Origin: Acinetobacter oleivorans DR1
GTDB taxonomy: Bacteria; Pseudomonadota; Gammaproteobacteria; Pseudomonadales; Moraxellaceae
Assembly: GCF_000196795.1 (NCBI RefSeq)
Contig: NC_014259.1
Span: forward strand, 2,542,001-2,606,000
Direction of reading: 5' to 3'
DNA length: 64,000 nt
Both the position numbers and the translations under genes were made by a program. The notes under the pieces were generated by a model. It was not told the origin of the DNA. It saw nothing but the letters and a program-made list of their open reading frames with translations, and made no database searches. Position 1 is the stretch's first letter. Every line of letters begins with the position of its first letter. This document shows positions 27,298-35,879 of the stretch, one piece after another.

Positions 27298-28149
27298 TTA
27301 GCTAATCTCGGTACGAATATTATTCACCATGTGTAAAAGACGCGGTGCAATATCTTCTTCGAGTTTTTCACGGTTCATAATAAAACTTGGACCGCCACAG
27401 TTAAATACCAGTAAACCATGTTGTTCATGGATGAGTGGTACTGCAACTGAATTTACATCTTTATGCCATTCACCGATTGAAAAACAGTATCCAAAATCTT
27501 GGTAGTCTTTAAAGGCTTTGTCTAGATCACGATTAATTTTGATCCAGTCTTCTTTGTGCTTGCTACGAATGGCATCAAGTAAAAACTCTCGTTCATCTTC
27601 AGGCATCGCGGCTAAACACGCACGTCCCATCGAACTTAAATGAATCGGTAAATAGGTTCCAACTTGACGGCGCATAGTCATATTGCCTTTACCCTGTACC
27701 ACATCAAGATAAATCATATTCAGTCGATCACGTGTTGCCATTGCAACAGCAGCGCCCGCATAGTCTGCCAAATTTTTCATATATGGATGAGCAATAGAGC
27801 GAATCGACACGTTAGACAGCATGGAATAACCAAATGCAAGAACACCCACTGAAAGCTGGAATTTGCTTGAGTTAGGTACTTGTTTGATATAGCCCAAACG
27901 CGACAAGGTATGTGTAAGGCGAGTAATGGTTGGTTTTGGCAAACCTGTCATCTGAGCAAGCTCTTGGTTGCCCAAATGCTGATGCTTCGGCGTAAAACAA
28001 CGTAATAGCTCTAAACCACGTGCTAATGCAGTAATAAATTGGCGATCATTTTCATCCTGCATGTCTTCAATCGGATGTAATAATTCATGCCTTAATGGCG
28101 CTAATAATTTTTCTGTCGGTTCTGCATCAACTGCATCGTTCATTGTCAT
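27298..28149 (-). CDS. IclR-family regulator (second, paralogous copy)
   Basis: 283 residues from ATG 28149; ATG 28143 is also possible. The frame opens at 28173, but that would place the start inside a perfect regulatory dyad. The HTH region (QFITALARGLELLRCF, LPKPTITRLTHTLSRLGYI) and the effector domain (GRACLAAMPEDEREFLLDAI, EWHKDVNSVAVPL) match the regulator at 23083-23925 nearly throughout. Expected to control the CoA-transferase/dehydrogenase/transporter module that starts 180 bases upstream. Confidence 0.87.
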   Translation of the reverse strand: MTMNDAVDAEPTEKLLAPLRHELLHPIEDMQDENDRQFITALARGLELLRCFTPKHQHLGNQELAQMTGLPKPTITRLTHTLSRLGYIKQVPNSSKFQLSVGVLAFGYSMLSNVSIRSIAHPYMKNLADYAGAAVAMATRDRLNMIYLDVVQGKGNMTMRRQVGTYLPIHLSSMGRACLAAMPEDEREFLLDAIRSKHKEDWIKINRDLDKAFKDYQDFGYCFSIGEWHKDVNSVAVPLIHEQHGLLVFNCGGPSFIMNREKLEEDIAPRLLHMVNNIRTEIS

Positions 28150-28165
28150 ACCAATCCATATTTTG

Positions 28166-28180
28166 TTTCGCACTGCGAAA
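28166..28180. promoter_or_regulatory. Perfect IclR-type dyad upstream of second iclR gene
   Basis: TTTCGC-ACT-GCGAAA, a perfect 15-bp dyad 17 bases upstream of the chosen ATG. Probably the autoregulatory operator. It matches the imperfect sites at 23026, 29605 and 29749. Confidence 0.68.
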
Positions 28181-28329
28181 ATTATAATCTATTTTTTCTA
28201 TAAATAGCAAAAGAGCAAACATCCGAGTCTGCATCTAAAAGATAACTTCATTTAACTCATTAAAGCGAAAGATTAAATATTTTATTTTCTGATTTTAAAT
28301 ATAATTTTAACCTTCCGCTTTTAAGCCAC

Positions 28330-29553
28330 TTATCCAATTACACCCTTTTCTTTAAGCTCAGCTAGTTTTTCCGAAGAAACCACTCGACCTAAAACCGCCT
28401 GCGTATGTTCACCCAACAACGGAGGAGCTGTTTTGTATTCAACTGGCGTTCTAGAAAGTTTGATTGGTGACCCAATTACCTTCAATTTTTCACGTTGAGG
28501 ATGGTTCATCTCGACTAACATTTCTCGGGCAATGACTTGCGGCTCTTGAAAAGCTTGTTCCAAGTTATTAATCACACCTACCGGAACTTTAGCCGCATAG
28601 ATTGCATCTACCCATTCATCAGCCGTTTTAGTTAAAAAGTGTGTTTGTAAAATTCCGATAATTTCATCACGATGCTTGATTCGGTCCGCATTTCGGGCAA
28701 AACGCGCATCATTTGGTAAATCGGGTAAACCTATACTTCGACAGAGTTGAATAAACTGAGTGTCATTTCCACATGCAATAATAAAATCACGGTCAGAAGC
28801 TTTGAACACTTGGTAAGGCACAATATTGGCATGTGCGTTGCCATAGCGTTTAGGGATATTACCCGATGAAAGATAATTCATTCCCTGATTTGCCATTGTG
28901 GCAATTTGAACATCAAGCAAAGCCATATCAATGTATTGACCTAAACCTGTCACATGGCGGTTGAGTAAAGCAGCCTGTATGGCAATCGTAGAATAAAGTC
29001 CTGTAGCTAAATCAGAAAATGCGACCCCTACTTTTTGAGGGCCTCCACCCGGCAAATCATCACGCTCACCCGTGACTGACATAAGCCCGCCCATGCCCTG
29101 AATAATAAAGTCATAACCAGGCTCTTCTGCTCTTGGGCCATTTTGACCAAAACCTGTAATTGAGCAATACACCAGTTTAGGGTTAATGGCAGATAAAGAC
29201 TCATAGTCCAAACCGTATTTTTTCAAAGACCCCGCTTTGTAGTTTTCGATCACGACATCGGTGTCTTGAATGAGGGCTTTAATCAATTCTTGGCCATCAG
29301 AACTCGCAATGTCGATAGCAACAGATAATTTATTGCGGTTGGTGGACTGATAATAAGCAGCTTCTTGAGTGTCTTGGCCTGAGTCATCTTTCATCCAAGG
29401 TGGCCCCCAAGAACGGGTGTCATCACCGACTTTCGGTCGTTCAATCTTGATTACTTCTGCGCCTAAATCGGCAAGAATCTGCCCACACCAAGGCCCAGCC
29501 AATACCCGACTTAAGTCAAGTACCCGAATTCCATTTAAAGCACCCATCTTCAT
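28330..29553 (-). CDS. CaiB/BaiF (family III) CoA-transferase
   Basis: 407 residues, normal family III length. The start reads GIRVLDLSRVLAGPWCGQIL, followed by DLGAEVIKIERP, and NRNKLSVAIDI marks the CoA-binding region. GYDFIIQGMGGLMSVTG and SDLATGLYSTIAIQAALL are further conserved blocks. The catalytic aspartate is probably in the family position near ALLDVQIATMANQG. It would move CoA between two carboxylic acids, for example from succinyl-CoA to a dicarboxylate. The divergent acyl-CoA dehydrogenase gene suggests they act in sequence. ATG 29553 or 29547 could be the start. Confidence 0.88.
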   Translation of the reverse strand: MKMGALNGIRVLDLSRVLAGPWCGQILADLGAEVIKIERPKVGDDTRSWGPPWMKDDSGQDTQEAAYYQSTNRNKLSVAIDIASSDGQELIKALIQDTDVVIENYKAGSLKKYGLDYESLSAINPKLVYCSITGFGQNGPRAEEPGYDFIIQGMGGLMSVTGERDDLPGGGPQKVGVAFSDLATGLYSTIAIQAALLNRHVTGLGQYIDMALLDVQIATMANQGMNYLSSGNIPKRYGNAHANIVPYQVFKASDRDFIIACGNDTQFIQLCRSIGLPDLPNDARFARNADRIKHRDEIIGILQTHFLTKTADEWVDAIYAAKVPVGVINNLEQAFQEPQVIAREMLVEMNHPQREKLKVIGSPIKLSRTPVEYKTAPPLLGEHTQAVLGRVVSSEKLAELKEKGVIG

Positions 29554-29878
29554 CCCACTATATTTTGTGACTTATTTCCTATAGGAAAACTTATCCATTT
29601 AAAATTTCGCATAGCGATATATATTTTTAATATACACAGCTCTTTTTAAAAATCAAACTTTAATTTTCCACTAAAAATAATGATTTTTTATAAGAAAATA
29701 TAGCTTAAATAAATCAATAAATTAGCCAAACATAAACCAACAACAAAGTACCGCATTGCGAAATTAATTTTCAAAATGTATTGTTTTGCATTCATCCTTT
29801 GATTACTATCGCTTCAAATATTGGTGATTTTACGAACATCACATTGATGTTTTTTGCATGTAGTAAAAGGACGAGACT
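29554..29878. promoter_or_regulatory. Divergent control region with two IclR-type dyads
   Basis: 325 AT-rich bases between the CoA-transferase and the second acyl-CoA dehydrogenase. It holds TTTCGCATAGCGATA at 29605-29619 and TACCGCATTGCGAAA at 29749-29763, one nearer each gene. AAAGGACGAGACT precedes the ATG at 29879. Confidence 0.6.
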
Positions 29879-31030
29879 ATGATTCGAGATCAGGAAACCT
29901 TAGATCAACTTGTTGATATGATTCGACAATTTGTTGAAGGTGTATTAATTCCTCATGAGAATGAAGTCGCTGAAACGGATGAAATTCCTCAAGATATTGT
30001 TGAGCAAATGAAAGCTCTCGGCTTATTTGGTTTAACCATTCCTGAAGAGTACGAAGGTCTTGGACTAACAATGGAAGAAGAGGTCTATGTGGCTTTCGAA
30101 TTGGGTCGCACCTCTCCTGCTTTTCGCTCTCTCATTGGAACCAATAATGGCATTGGCTCAAGTGGCCTGATTATTGATGGTACTGAGGCACAAAAATCAT
30201 TTTTCTTGCCTCGTTTAGCACATGGTGAAGTGATTAGTTCTTTTTGCTTAACCGAACCAGATGCGGGTTCTGACGCTGCCTCTTTAAAAACCAGCGCAGT
30301 AAAAGACGGTGACTTTTACATTTTAAATGGCACCAAACGCTTTATTACCAATGCTCCTCATGCTGGCGTATTTACAGTCATGGCTCGTACAAACTTTGAT
30401 ATTAAAGGTGCTGGTGGTATTTCTGCGTTTATTGTCGATAGCCAAACTCCGGGCATTTTTCTTGGCAAACGCGATAAAAAGATGGGGCAAAAAGGCGCCC
30501 ATACCTGTGACGTTATTTTTGAAAATTGTCGTATTCCTGCCTCAGCACTCATTGGTGGCGTTGAAGGAGTTGGTTTTAAAACGGCTATGAAAGTGCTGGA
30601 TAAAGGCCGCTTGCATATTGCGGCTTTGAGTGTTGGAGCAGCAACCCGAATGCTAGACGATTCTTTAAATTACGCCATCGAACGTAAGCAATTTGGACAA
30701 CCGATTGCGGAATTTCAACTCATTCAAGCCATGCTTGCCGACTCAAAAGCCGAGATTTATGCAGCTAAATGTATGGTCTTAGACGCTGCACGCCTACGCG
30801 ATGCAGGTCAAAACGTTAGCACCGAAGCTTCTTGCGCAAAAATGTTTGCAACCGAAATGTGTGGCCGCGTTGCTGATCGCTGCGTACAGATTCATGGCGG
30901 TGCGGGCTATATCAGTGAATATGCGATTGAACGTTTTTATCGAGATGTCCGTTTGTTCCGCCTTTATGAAGGCACGACCCAAATTCAACAAATGATTATT
31001 GCCCGAAACATGATTCGCGCTGCGTCTTAA
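29879..31030 (+). CDS. Acyl-CoA dehydrogenase, DcaA paralogue
   Basis: 383 residues and collinear with DcaA. It keeps FCLTEPDAGSDAASLKTSA, DKGRLHIAALSVGAATRML and the catalytic Glu364 in RLYEGTTQIQ. Most of the last 100 residues are identical to DcaA, while the first 130 are less similar. It is the first gene of a plus-strand pair with an AAHS transporter. It probably acts on a dicarboxylyl-CoA of different chain length or branching (glutaryl, pimelyl or methyl-substituted). This is inference; sequence alone does not tell desaturating from decarboxylating activity. Confidence 0.88.
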   Translation: MIRDQETLDQLVDMIRQFVEGVLIPHENEVAETDEIPQDIVEQMKALGLFGLTIPEEYEGLGLTMEEEVYVAFELGRTSPAFRSLIGTNNGIGSSGLIIDGTEAQKSFFLPRLAHGEVISSFCLTEPDAGSDAASLKTSAVKDGDFYILNGTKRFITNAPHAGVFTVMARTNFDIKGAGGISAFIVDSQTPGIFLGKRDKKMGQKGAHTCDVIFENCRIPASALIGGVEGVGFKTAMKVLDKGRLHIAALSVGAATRMLDDSLNYAIERKQFGQPIAEFQLIQAMLADSKAEIYAAKCMVLDAARLRDAGQNVSTEASCAKMFATEMCGRVADRCVQIHGGAGYISEYAIERFYRDVRLFRLYEGTTQIQQMIIARNMIRAAS

Positions 31031-31091
31031 TCAAATTTTAAGCACTTCAAAACGACTTGAAGTACTTTCAATCAAATGTAGGTAATGGATT

Positions 31092-32342
31092 ATGGCTACA
31101 AATTACAAAGAAGGTCTTTCTCGTATACAGCCTCATACGTGGAAAATAGCATTTATTTTTGCATTTCTAGCACTATTGGTAGATGGTGCAGATTTGATGC
31201 TGCTGTCTTATAGCTTAAATAGTATTAAGGCAGATTTTGGATTAAGTTCAGTACAAGCAGGTATGCTTGGCAGTTTTACACTGGCAGGTATGGCTGTTGG
31301 TGGAATTTTTGGGGGATGGGCGTGCGATAAATTTGGTCGCGTCCGCATTGTTGTTATTTCTATTTTAATTTTCTCACTCCTCACCTGTGGCTTAGGTTTT
31401 ACTCAGAGCTTTCTTCAATTTGGTATTTTAAGATTTTTTGCATCACTCGGTTTGGGTTCACTTTATATTGCCTGTAATACTCTCATGGCCGAATATGTAC
31501 CAACACGTTTCCGCACAACAGTACTGGGCACACTACAAGCTGGCTGGACCGTAGGATATATTGTTGCGACTTTGCTTGCAGGTTGGATTATTCCAGATCA
31601 TGGCTGGCGCATGCTGTTTTATGTTGCGATTATTCCCGTCATTATTGCTATTCTCATGCATATTTTAGTACCCGAACCAGAAGCATGGCAAAAGTCTCGA
31701 CTTCAACAACCTATTTTGGCTCAAAACGCATCGAAAACTTCGGCATTTAAGCTTATTTTCCAAGATAAACGAAACCGCAATATGTTTATCTTATGGGCTT
31801 TAACAGCAGGCTTTTTACAGTTTGGCTACTATGGCGTAAATAACTGGATGCCGTCATACCTTGAAAGTGAACTCGGTATGAAGTTCAAAGAAATGACTGC
31901 CTATATGGTAGGTACATATACCGCCATGATTTTAGGTAAAGTTCTTGCGGGCATGATGGCAGATAAATTAGGGCGTCGTTTTACTTATGCCTTTGGTGCT
32001 ATTGGCACTGCTATTTTCTTACCTCTGATTGTTTTTTATAACTCACCAAGCAACATTCTATATTTACTGATCACTTTTGGTTTCCTCTACGGTATCCCTT
32101 ATGGCGTAAATGCAACCTATATGACCGAAAGCTTTGCAACTGCCATTCGCGGTACAGCCATTGGTGGAGCTTATAATGTCGGACGTTTAGGCGCTGCGTT
32201 AGCCCCTGCAACGATTGGATTCTTAGCCTCTGGCGGGTCTATTGGTTTAGGTTTTGTCGTCATGGGTGCAGCTTATCTGATTTGTGGTGTGATACCAGCC
32301 CTATTTATTAAAGAAAAACTATATGACCCTCAAAAGTCATAA
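31092..32342 (+). CDS. AAHS-type MFS transporter, DcaK paralogue
   Basis: 416 residues with 12 predicted helices. The first helix has VDGADLMLLSYSL (DGAD motif) and the 2-3 loop GGWACDKFGRVRIV. The C-terminal YMTESFATAIRGTAIGGAYNVGR segment matches DcaK. It lies 61 bases after the paralogous dehydrogenase, with a small hairpin (ACTTCAA 31044-31050 / TTGAAGT 31057-31063) in the gap. It should import the acid used by this second module. Confidence 0.87.
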   Translation: MATNYKEGLSRIQPHTWKIAFIFAFLALLVDGADLMLLSYSLNSIKADFGLSSVQAGMLGSFTLAGMAVGGIFGGWACDKFGRVRIVVISILIFSLLTCGLGFTQSFLQFGILRFFASLGLGSLYIACNTLMAEYVPTRFRTTVLGTLQAGWTVGYIVATLLAGWIIPDHGWRMLFYVAIIPVIIAILMHILVPEPEAWQKSRLQQPILAQNASKTSAFKLIFQDKRNRNMFILWALTAGFLQFGYYGVNNWMPSYLESELGMKFKEMTAYMVGTYTAMILGKVLAGMMADKLGRRFTYAFGAIGTAIFLPLIVFYNSPSNILYLLITFGFLYGIPYGVNATYMTESFATAIRGTAIGGAYNVGRLGAALAPATIGFLASGGSIGLGFVVMGAAYLICGVIPALFIKEKLYDPQKS

Positions 32343-32383
32343 AAAGATCTATCACATAGGTCATAGGCCTATATGGTTGATGG

Positions 32384-32533
32384 TGCTAACCATTTAAACA
32401 AGTGTTTTAGATGGTTAGCAGGAAATAAGGAATCTATTCGTTTAAGTTATTCCTTATTTCCATATATGTAGAGTTTATCTACTCTTCATTTTAATTTTTT
32501 AGGTAAGCTTAGCTCCCAAGGGAGCTAAGCTTA
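32384..32533. repeat. Three consecutive long inverted repeats between convergent genes
   Basis: Three hairpins in 150 bases. TGCTAACCAT (32384-32393)/ATGGTTAGCA (32411-32420). GGAAATAAGGAAT (32421-32433)/ATTCCTTATTTCC (32449-32461). TAAGCTTAGCTCCC (32504-32517)/GGGAGCTAAGCTTA (32520-32533), a near-continuous palindrome. None is followed by a good T-tract on either strand. They lie between the transporter and phnX, which converge here. They may stop transcription from both sides or protect 3' ends. Confidence 0.7.
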
Positions 32534-32557
32534 AAAATATATTGGCCTAAACTCTAT

Positions 32558-33373
32558 TTAAGGTCGTTCACCCTGCCCCAAACGGCGTTCAATATCATCT
32601 AGTACATTTGGTAAGTCAGCGACACTATCAATCACATAGTGAGCTCCCGACGCATTCATTTTCTGGTATGCCTTATCTTTTAGAACAATCTGTTCATCAG
32701 CCGATAACGCGCTCCACTCTTCAAAGCTTAAACCGACTTCGTTACCACTAATTGCAAGCCCAACTGTCCAGCATCCAGCATTTAAACCTTCATCGATACC
32801 CACCACGGTATCATCTACTTTGACAACAGTTTTGATATCAGATACGTCGAGTTGAATTAGATTTTTCCATAGCATTTCAGGATATGGACGGCCATATTTC
32901 ACATCACTGGCAGTGACAATACAGTCTGGTCGATAGCCCTGATCAGCAGCATCTTTAACCAAACGACCAATCATCATGGATGCATAGCCCGTGTTACTTC
33001 CAATTTTTGCACCACGCTTTTTAATATTTTCAAACGTTTCCAATGCACCCGGAATTAAAGCCGAGCATGTTGGAATCGAATCTAATTGATAAGGAATAAA
33101 GTCTTTATATAAACGGTCAATATCTGCTTCAGTTGCAGGCTTCCCATATACTTCCTGCCATGCCGCCGCTACACGTGGCATTTTTAAAACTGCTGCAATA
33201 TGGTCACGTTTTTCTAAACCCATTGGGGCACGCGCTTCTTCAACCGTAATTTCAACTTTATTGTCTTTAAATAAAGCAATAAAAGCCAAAATCGGTGCAC
33301 GTGAACCAAAATCTACAGTTGTGCCAGCCCAGTCAAAAACCACAGCCTGAATTTGTGTATTGTTGGTCGTCAT
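32558..33373 (-). CDS. phnX: Phosphonoacetaldehyde hydrolase
   Basis: 271-residue HAD-superfamily enzyme. The nucleophile motif is FDWAGTTVD with Asp14. The Schiff-base lysine of phosphonatases is at residue 55 in APMGLEKRDHI, and DDTVVGIDEGLNAG is the C-terminal metal-binding motif. It hydrolyses phosphonoacetaldehyde to acetaldehyde and phosphate, the second step of 2-aminoethylphosphonate use. It is the last gene of the minus-strand phn operon, 36 bases after phnW. Confidence 0.95.
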   Translation of the reverse strand: MTTNNTQIQAVVFDWAGTTVDFGSRAPILAFIALFKDNKVEITVEEARAPMGLEKRDHIAAVLKMPRVAAAWQEVYGKPATEADIDRLYKDFIPYQLDSIPTCSALIPGALETFENIKKRGAKIGSNTGYASMMIGRLVKDAADQGYRPDCIVTASDVKYGRPYPEMLWKNLIQLDVSDIKTVVKVDDTVVGIDEGLNAGCWTVGLAISGNEVGLSFEEWSALSADEQIVLKDKAYQKMNASGAHYVIDSVADLPNVLDDIERRLGQGERP

Positions 33374-33409
33374 GGTGTATTCCCTTTAATTCAAATGTTT
33401 TAATAAAAA

Positions 33410-34570
33410 TTATGCTGTTACAGCTTGGTTTAGGTGGTTTTCACAGTAGTTCGCAATCGCAGCAAGAAGCCCTTCAATGTCATGAATATAAACTTCGCCA
33501 ATATTGCCAATACGGAAGCAGTTTAGATCGGTGACTTTGCCCGGATAGATCACATAGCCTGATTTTTTCAGGGTTTCGTAGAAGGACTGAAAGCTAAATG
33601 ATTTGGCTGTTGGGTAAAGAAAAGTGGTAATGATGGGTGATTGTGGGCACTCTTCACCGAGTACCAATTCGAAGCCCAGTTGTTGCATACCTTTAGATAA
33701 GGTTTGCTGGTTTTGTAAATAACGTTGATAACGTGCAGCTACTCCGCCCTCTGTCTCAAGCTCAAGCAATGCTTGATAAAATGCACGTACCACATGGGTT
33801 GGCGAGGTAAAACGCCATTTGCCGTTATGCTGCTCCATCGTATGCCACTGATCATACAAATCGAGGCTAACCGAACGTGCCAAACCTTTACATGCGTCTA
33901 GGCAATCCCGTTTCGCCAAAATGAAACCAAAGCCCGGAACACCTTGAATACATTTATTTGCACTTGAAATCAGGAAATCAATTTCCAGCTCAGCCATATC
34001 CATGGGCACACCACCAAATGAACTCATAGCATCTACAATCCAGATTTTTCCTGCTGCTTTAACTAAACGGCCAATGTCTTGAATCGGGTTTAAAATTCCT
34101 GTGGTGGTTTCACAGTGCACACAAGCAACATGGCTAATGTTTTGGTCTTGTAAAACACTCTCAATTTCTTGTAAATCTGGTGACTGGGTTTCTAAATAGT
34201 TCAGTTCTACAACTTCAATATTTAAGCAACGCGCCATTTGCACCATGCGTGCACCGTATGCGCCGTTATTAATGATCAAGATTTTGCCATCACGCGGAAT
34301 AGCTGACCCAAGTACGGACTCCACGGCAAAACTACCACTGCCTTGCATTAATACAGCCGTATATTTTTCAGGTTGGCTGGTTGCTAAGTTGACTAGACGA
34401 GAGCGAATATCTTGTACCAGCGAGTTGTATTCTTGGTCCCAAGTACACCAATCTTTTTGCATCGCACGGCGTACTGTCGCCGATGTTGATAACGGACCTG
34501 GCGTTAGAAGCAAATATTTGTTCTCTAAGTCCATATCGAGTTGTGGTTGCATGTTCATAATGTTGCTCAT
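33410..34570 (-). CDS. phnW: 2-aminoethylphosphonate--pyruvate transaminase
   Basis: About 386 residues from ATG 34570; the frame extends to 34600 but that end runs into the regulatory palindrome. PLP fold-type I enzyme: YLLLTPGPLSTSATVRRAM at the start, QGSGSFAVESVLGSAIPRDG, VDAMSSFGGVPMD, and the PLP lysine in SSANKCIQGVPG. It converts 2-aminoethylphosphonate and pyruvate to phosphonoacetaldehyde and alanine, supplying PhnX. The ribosome-binding site is weak, so the start is uncertain by a few codons. Confidence 0.93.
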   Translation of the reverse strand: MSNIMNMQPQLDMDLENKYLLLTPGPLSTSATVRRAMQKDWCTWDQEYNSLVQDIRSRLVNLATSQPEKYTAVLMQGSGSFAVESVLGSAIPRDGKILIINNGAYGARMVQMARCLNIEVVELNYLETQSPDLQEIESVLQDQNISHVACVHCETTTGILNPIQDIGRLVKAAGKIWIVDAMSSFGGVPMDMAELEIDFLISSANKCIQGVPGFGFILAKRDCLDACKGLARSVSLDLYDQWHTMEQHNGKWRFTSPTHVVRAFYQALLELETEGGVAARYQRYLQNQQTLSKGMQQLGFELVLGEECPQSPIITTFLYPTAKSFSFQSFYETLKKSGYVIYPGKVTDLNCFRIGNIGEVYIHDIEGLLAAIANYCENHLNQAVTA

Positions 34571-34598
34571 CTTGTTCGCGTTAATTTCAATATACATC

Positions 34599-34618
34599 AA
34601 TCTGGTTTAAACCAGATT
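34599..34618. promoter_or_regulatory. 20-bp palindrome upstream of phnW
   Basis: AATCTGGTTTAAACCAGATT, a perfect 20-bp palindrome lying 28 bases before the chosen phnW ATG. The identical sequence occurs at 39911-39930. Probable operator for the GntR regulator encoded at 39937-40659. Confidence 0.8.
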
Positions 34619-34623
34619 ACAAA

Positions 34624-35778
34624 CTAATAAATATTTTGTGTTAAAACTTCTTTCATAAATCCGGCCCCCGTAGTCATGCCTTTACCGGCAATTGCACTCA
34701 CCAGAAAGATGTTTTTTTCAGCTTCAGTGATACAGGCCAACTCATGTTCATGGGTCAGGTAATAACCATTCCAACGTTTTTGAATTGGCGGTAAAGTCAG
34801 CCCTAATTTTTCGTGGCAGTACGTTTGAATAAACTCATTAATCTCTTCACGCTGCTCAAACTGAGGCGCTTCATTAATCGAATGATATTCGTGGCTATCA
34901 CCTACGATCAGTTCACCAAATTCATTTTGTTTAATCAGAATATGAATGCCGAATTCTTGAATGAAACCCTGCTGTGACGCTTTAACCAACTCAGCATGAC
35001 TTGGGCAAATTTCAAAAGCTGGATAACGTGAGATAGATAAGCCTGAATAAAGAGAAGCATTTAATTTTTGTTGAAATGGTTGAGTCAGTGCCATTTGTAA
35101 GCCACAACGTTTCAGGTTCAAGCTTTGTAAGAGATCTGGATATAAAACATCGATGATTTCACCGTGACAGATCAAAACTTTATTTGCCTGATAAGTCACT
35201 CCACTTGCCAAACGAACGTGACAGCTTCCATGCTGATATTGAGTTTGAACAACACAAGCATTGGTATAAATTTCTACACCTTTTCTTTCGGCATATGCCA
35301 ATAGTCTCTGCCCAATCACATGCGGTTCGACCGAATAGTCTTCTTCGAAAACCAAACCGCCTTGAAACTGCTGCTCGGGGTTCAAATAGGAAAATTGGGT
35401 GACCAGCTCATCATGACTTCGTAAATGCACAGGTATTTGATAATTATTTACATGCTCGGCAAACTCATTTAAAACCTGCCATTCAAGTGCTGTATTGGCG
35501 AGATAGATACCTTGCCTTTGAGCAAATGAAATATCAGTTTCAGCTTGAATACGTTGGTAAAAAGAACGCGTTTCAAGCGCGTACTTTCGCCACTGTTGCT
35601 CTGGATGGGTTAATGTCGATGTTCCGACCATGCCAAAATTACGACGAGTTGCGCCTACAGGCTTGGCATTTTTCTCGAATATACAAACTTTTAAGCCTTG
35701 CTCTTGTGCCTGTATGGCAGCAGACAAACCTAAAATACCGGCACCGACAACAATTAAATCAAACTGTGTGTTATTCAT
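34624..35778 (-). CDS. FAD-dependent oxidoreductase of the phosphonate-linked TIGR03364 type
   Basis: 384 residues. N-terminal dinucleotide-binding motif VVGAGILGLSAAIQAQEQG with FEKNAKPVGATRRNFGM. The C-terminus reads FLVSAIAGKGMTTGAGFMKE. It is a DAAO/glycine-oxidase-fold protein of the kind found beside phnW and phnX. Recent literature, as I recall it, assigns such proteins (PbfD) to oxidation of N-methyl-2-aminoethylphosphonate or similar amines to phosphonoacetaldehyde. That fits the operon: it would widen the range of phosphonates entering at PhnX. The specific reaction is inferred. Confidence 0.78.
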   Translation of the reverse strand: MNNTQFDLIVVGAGILGLSAAIQAQEQGLKVCIFEKNAKPVGATRRNFGMVGTSTLTHPEQQWRKYALETRSFYQRIQAETDISFAQRQGIYLANTALEWQVLNEFAEHVNNYQIPVHLRSHDELVTQFSYLNPEQQFQGGLVFEEDYSVEPHVIGQRLLAYAERKGVEIYTNACVVQTQYQHGSCHVRLASGVTYQANKVLICHGEIIDVLYPDLLQSLNLKRCGLQMALTQPFQQKLNASLYSGLSISRYPAFEICPSHAELVKASQQGFIQEFGIHILIKQNEFGELIVGDSHEYHSINEAPQFEQREEINEFIQTYCHEKLGLTLPPIQKRWNGYYLTHEHELACITEAEKNIFLVSAIAGKGMTTGAGFMKEVLTQNIY

Positions 35779-35879
35779 AAGACTTCCAATTTGCGAAATT
35801 TAGGATGAACAAACCCTTGCCTTGTTGAACAAAGCATTTCGTTTCAGTCGGTTAAATAAAAATTGTGTTTAGCTAAAAC

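Noticed and set aside
35787..35802. AATTTGCGAAATTT before the FAD oxidoreductase as another IclR-type site
   Set aside because: Only one half-site fits the dyad family and it lies in the phn locus, which has its own palindrome. Probably chance in AT-rich DNA.
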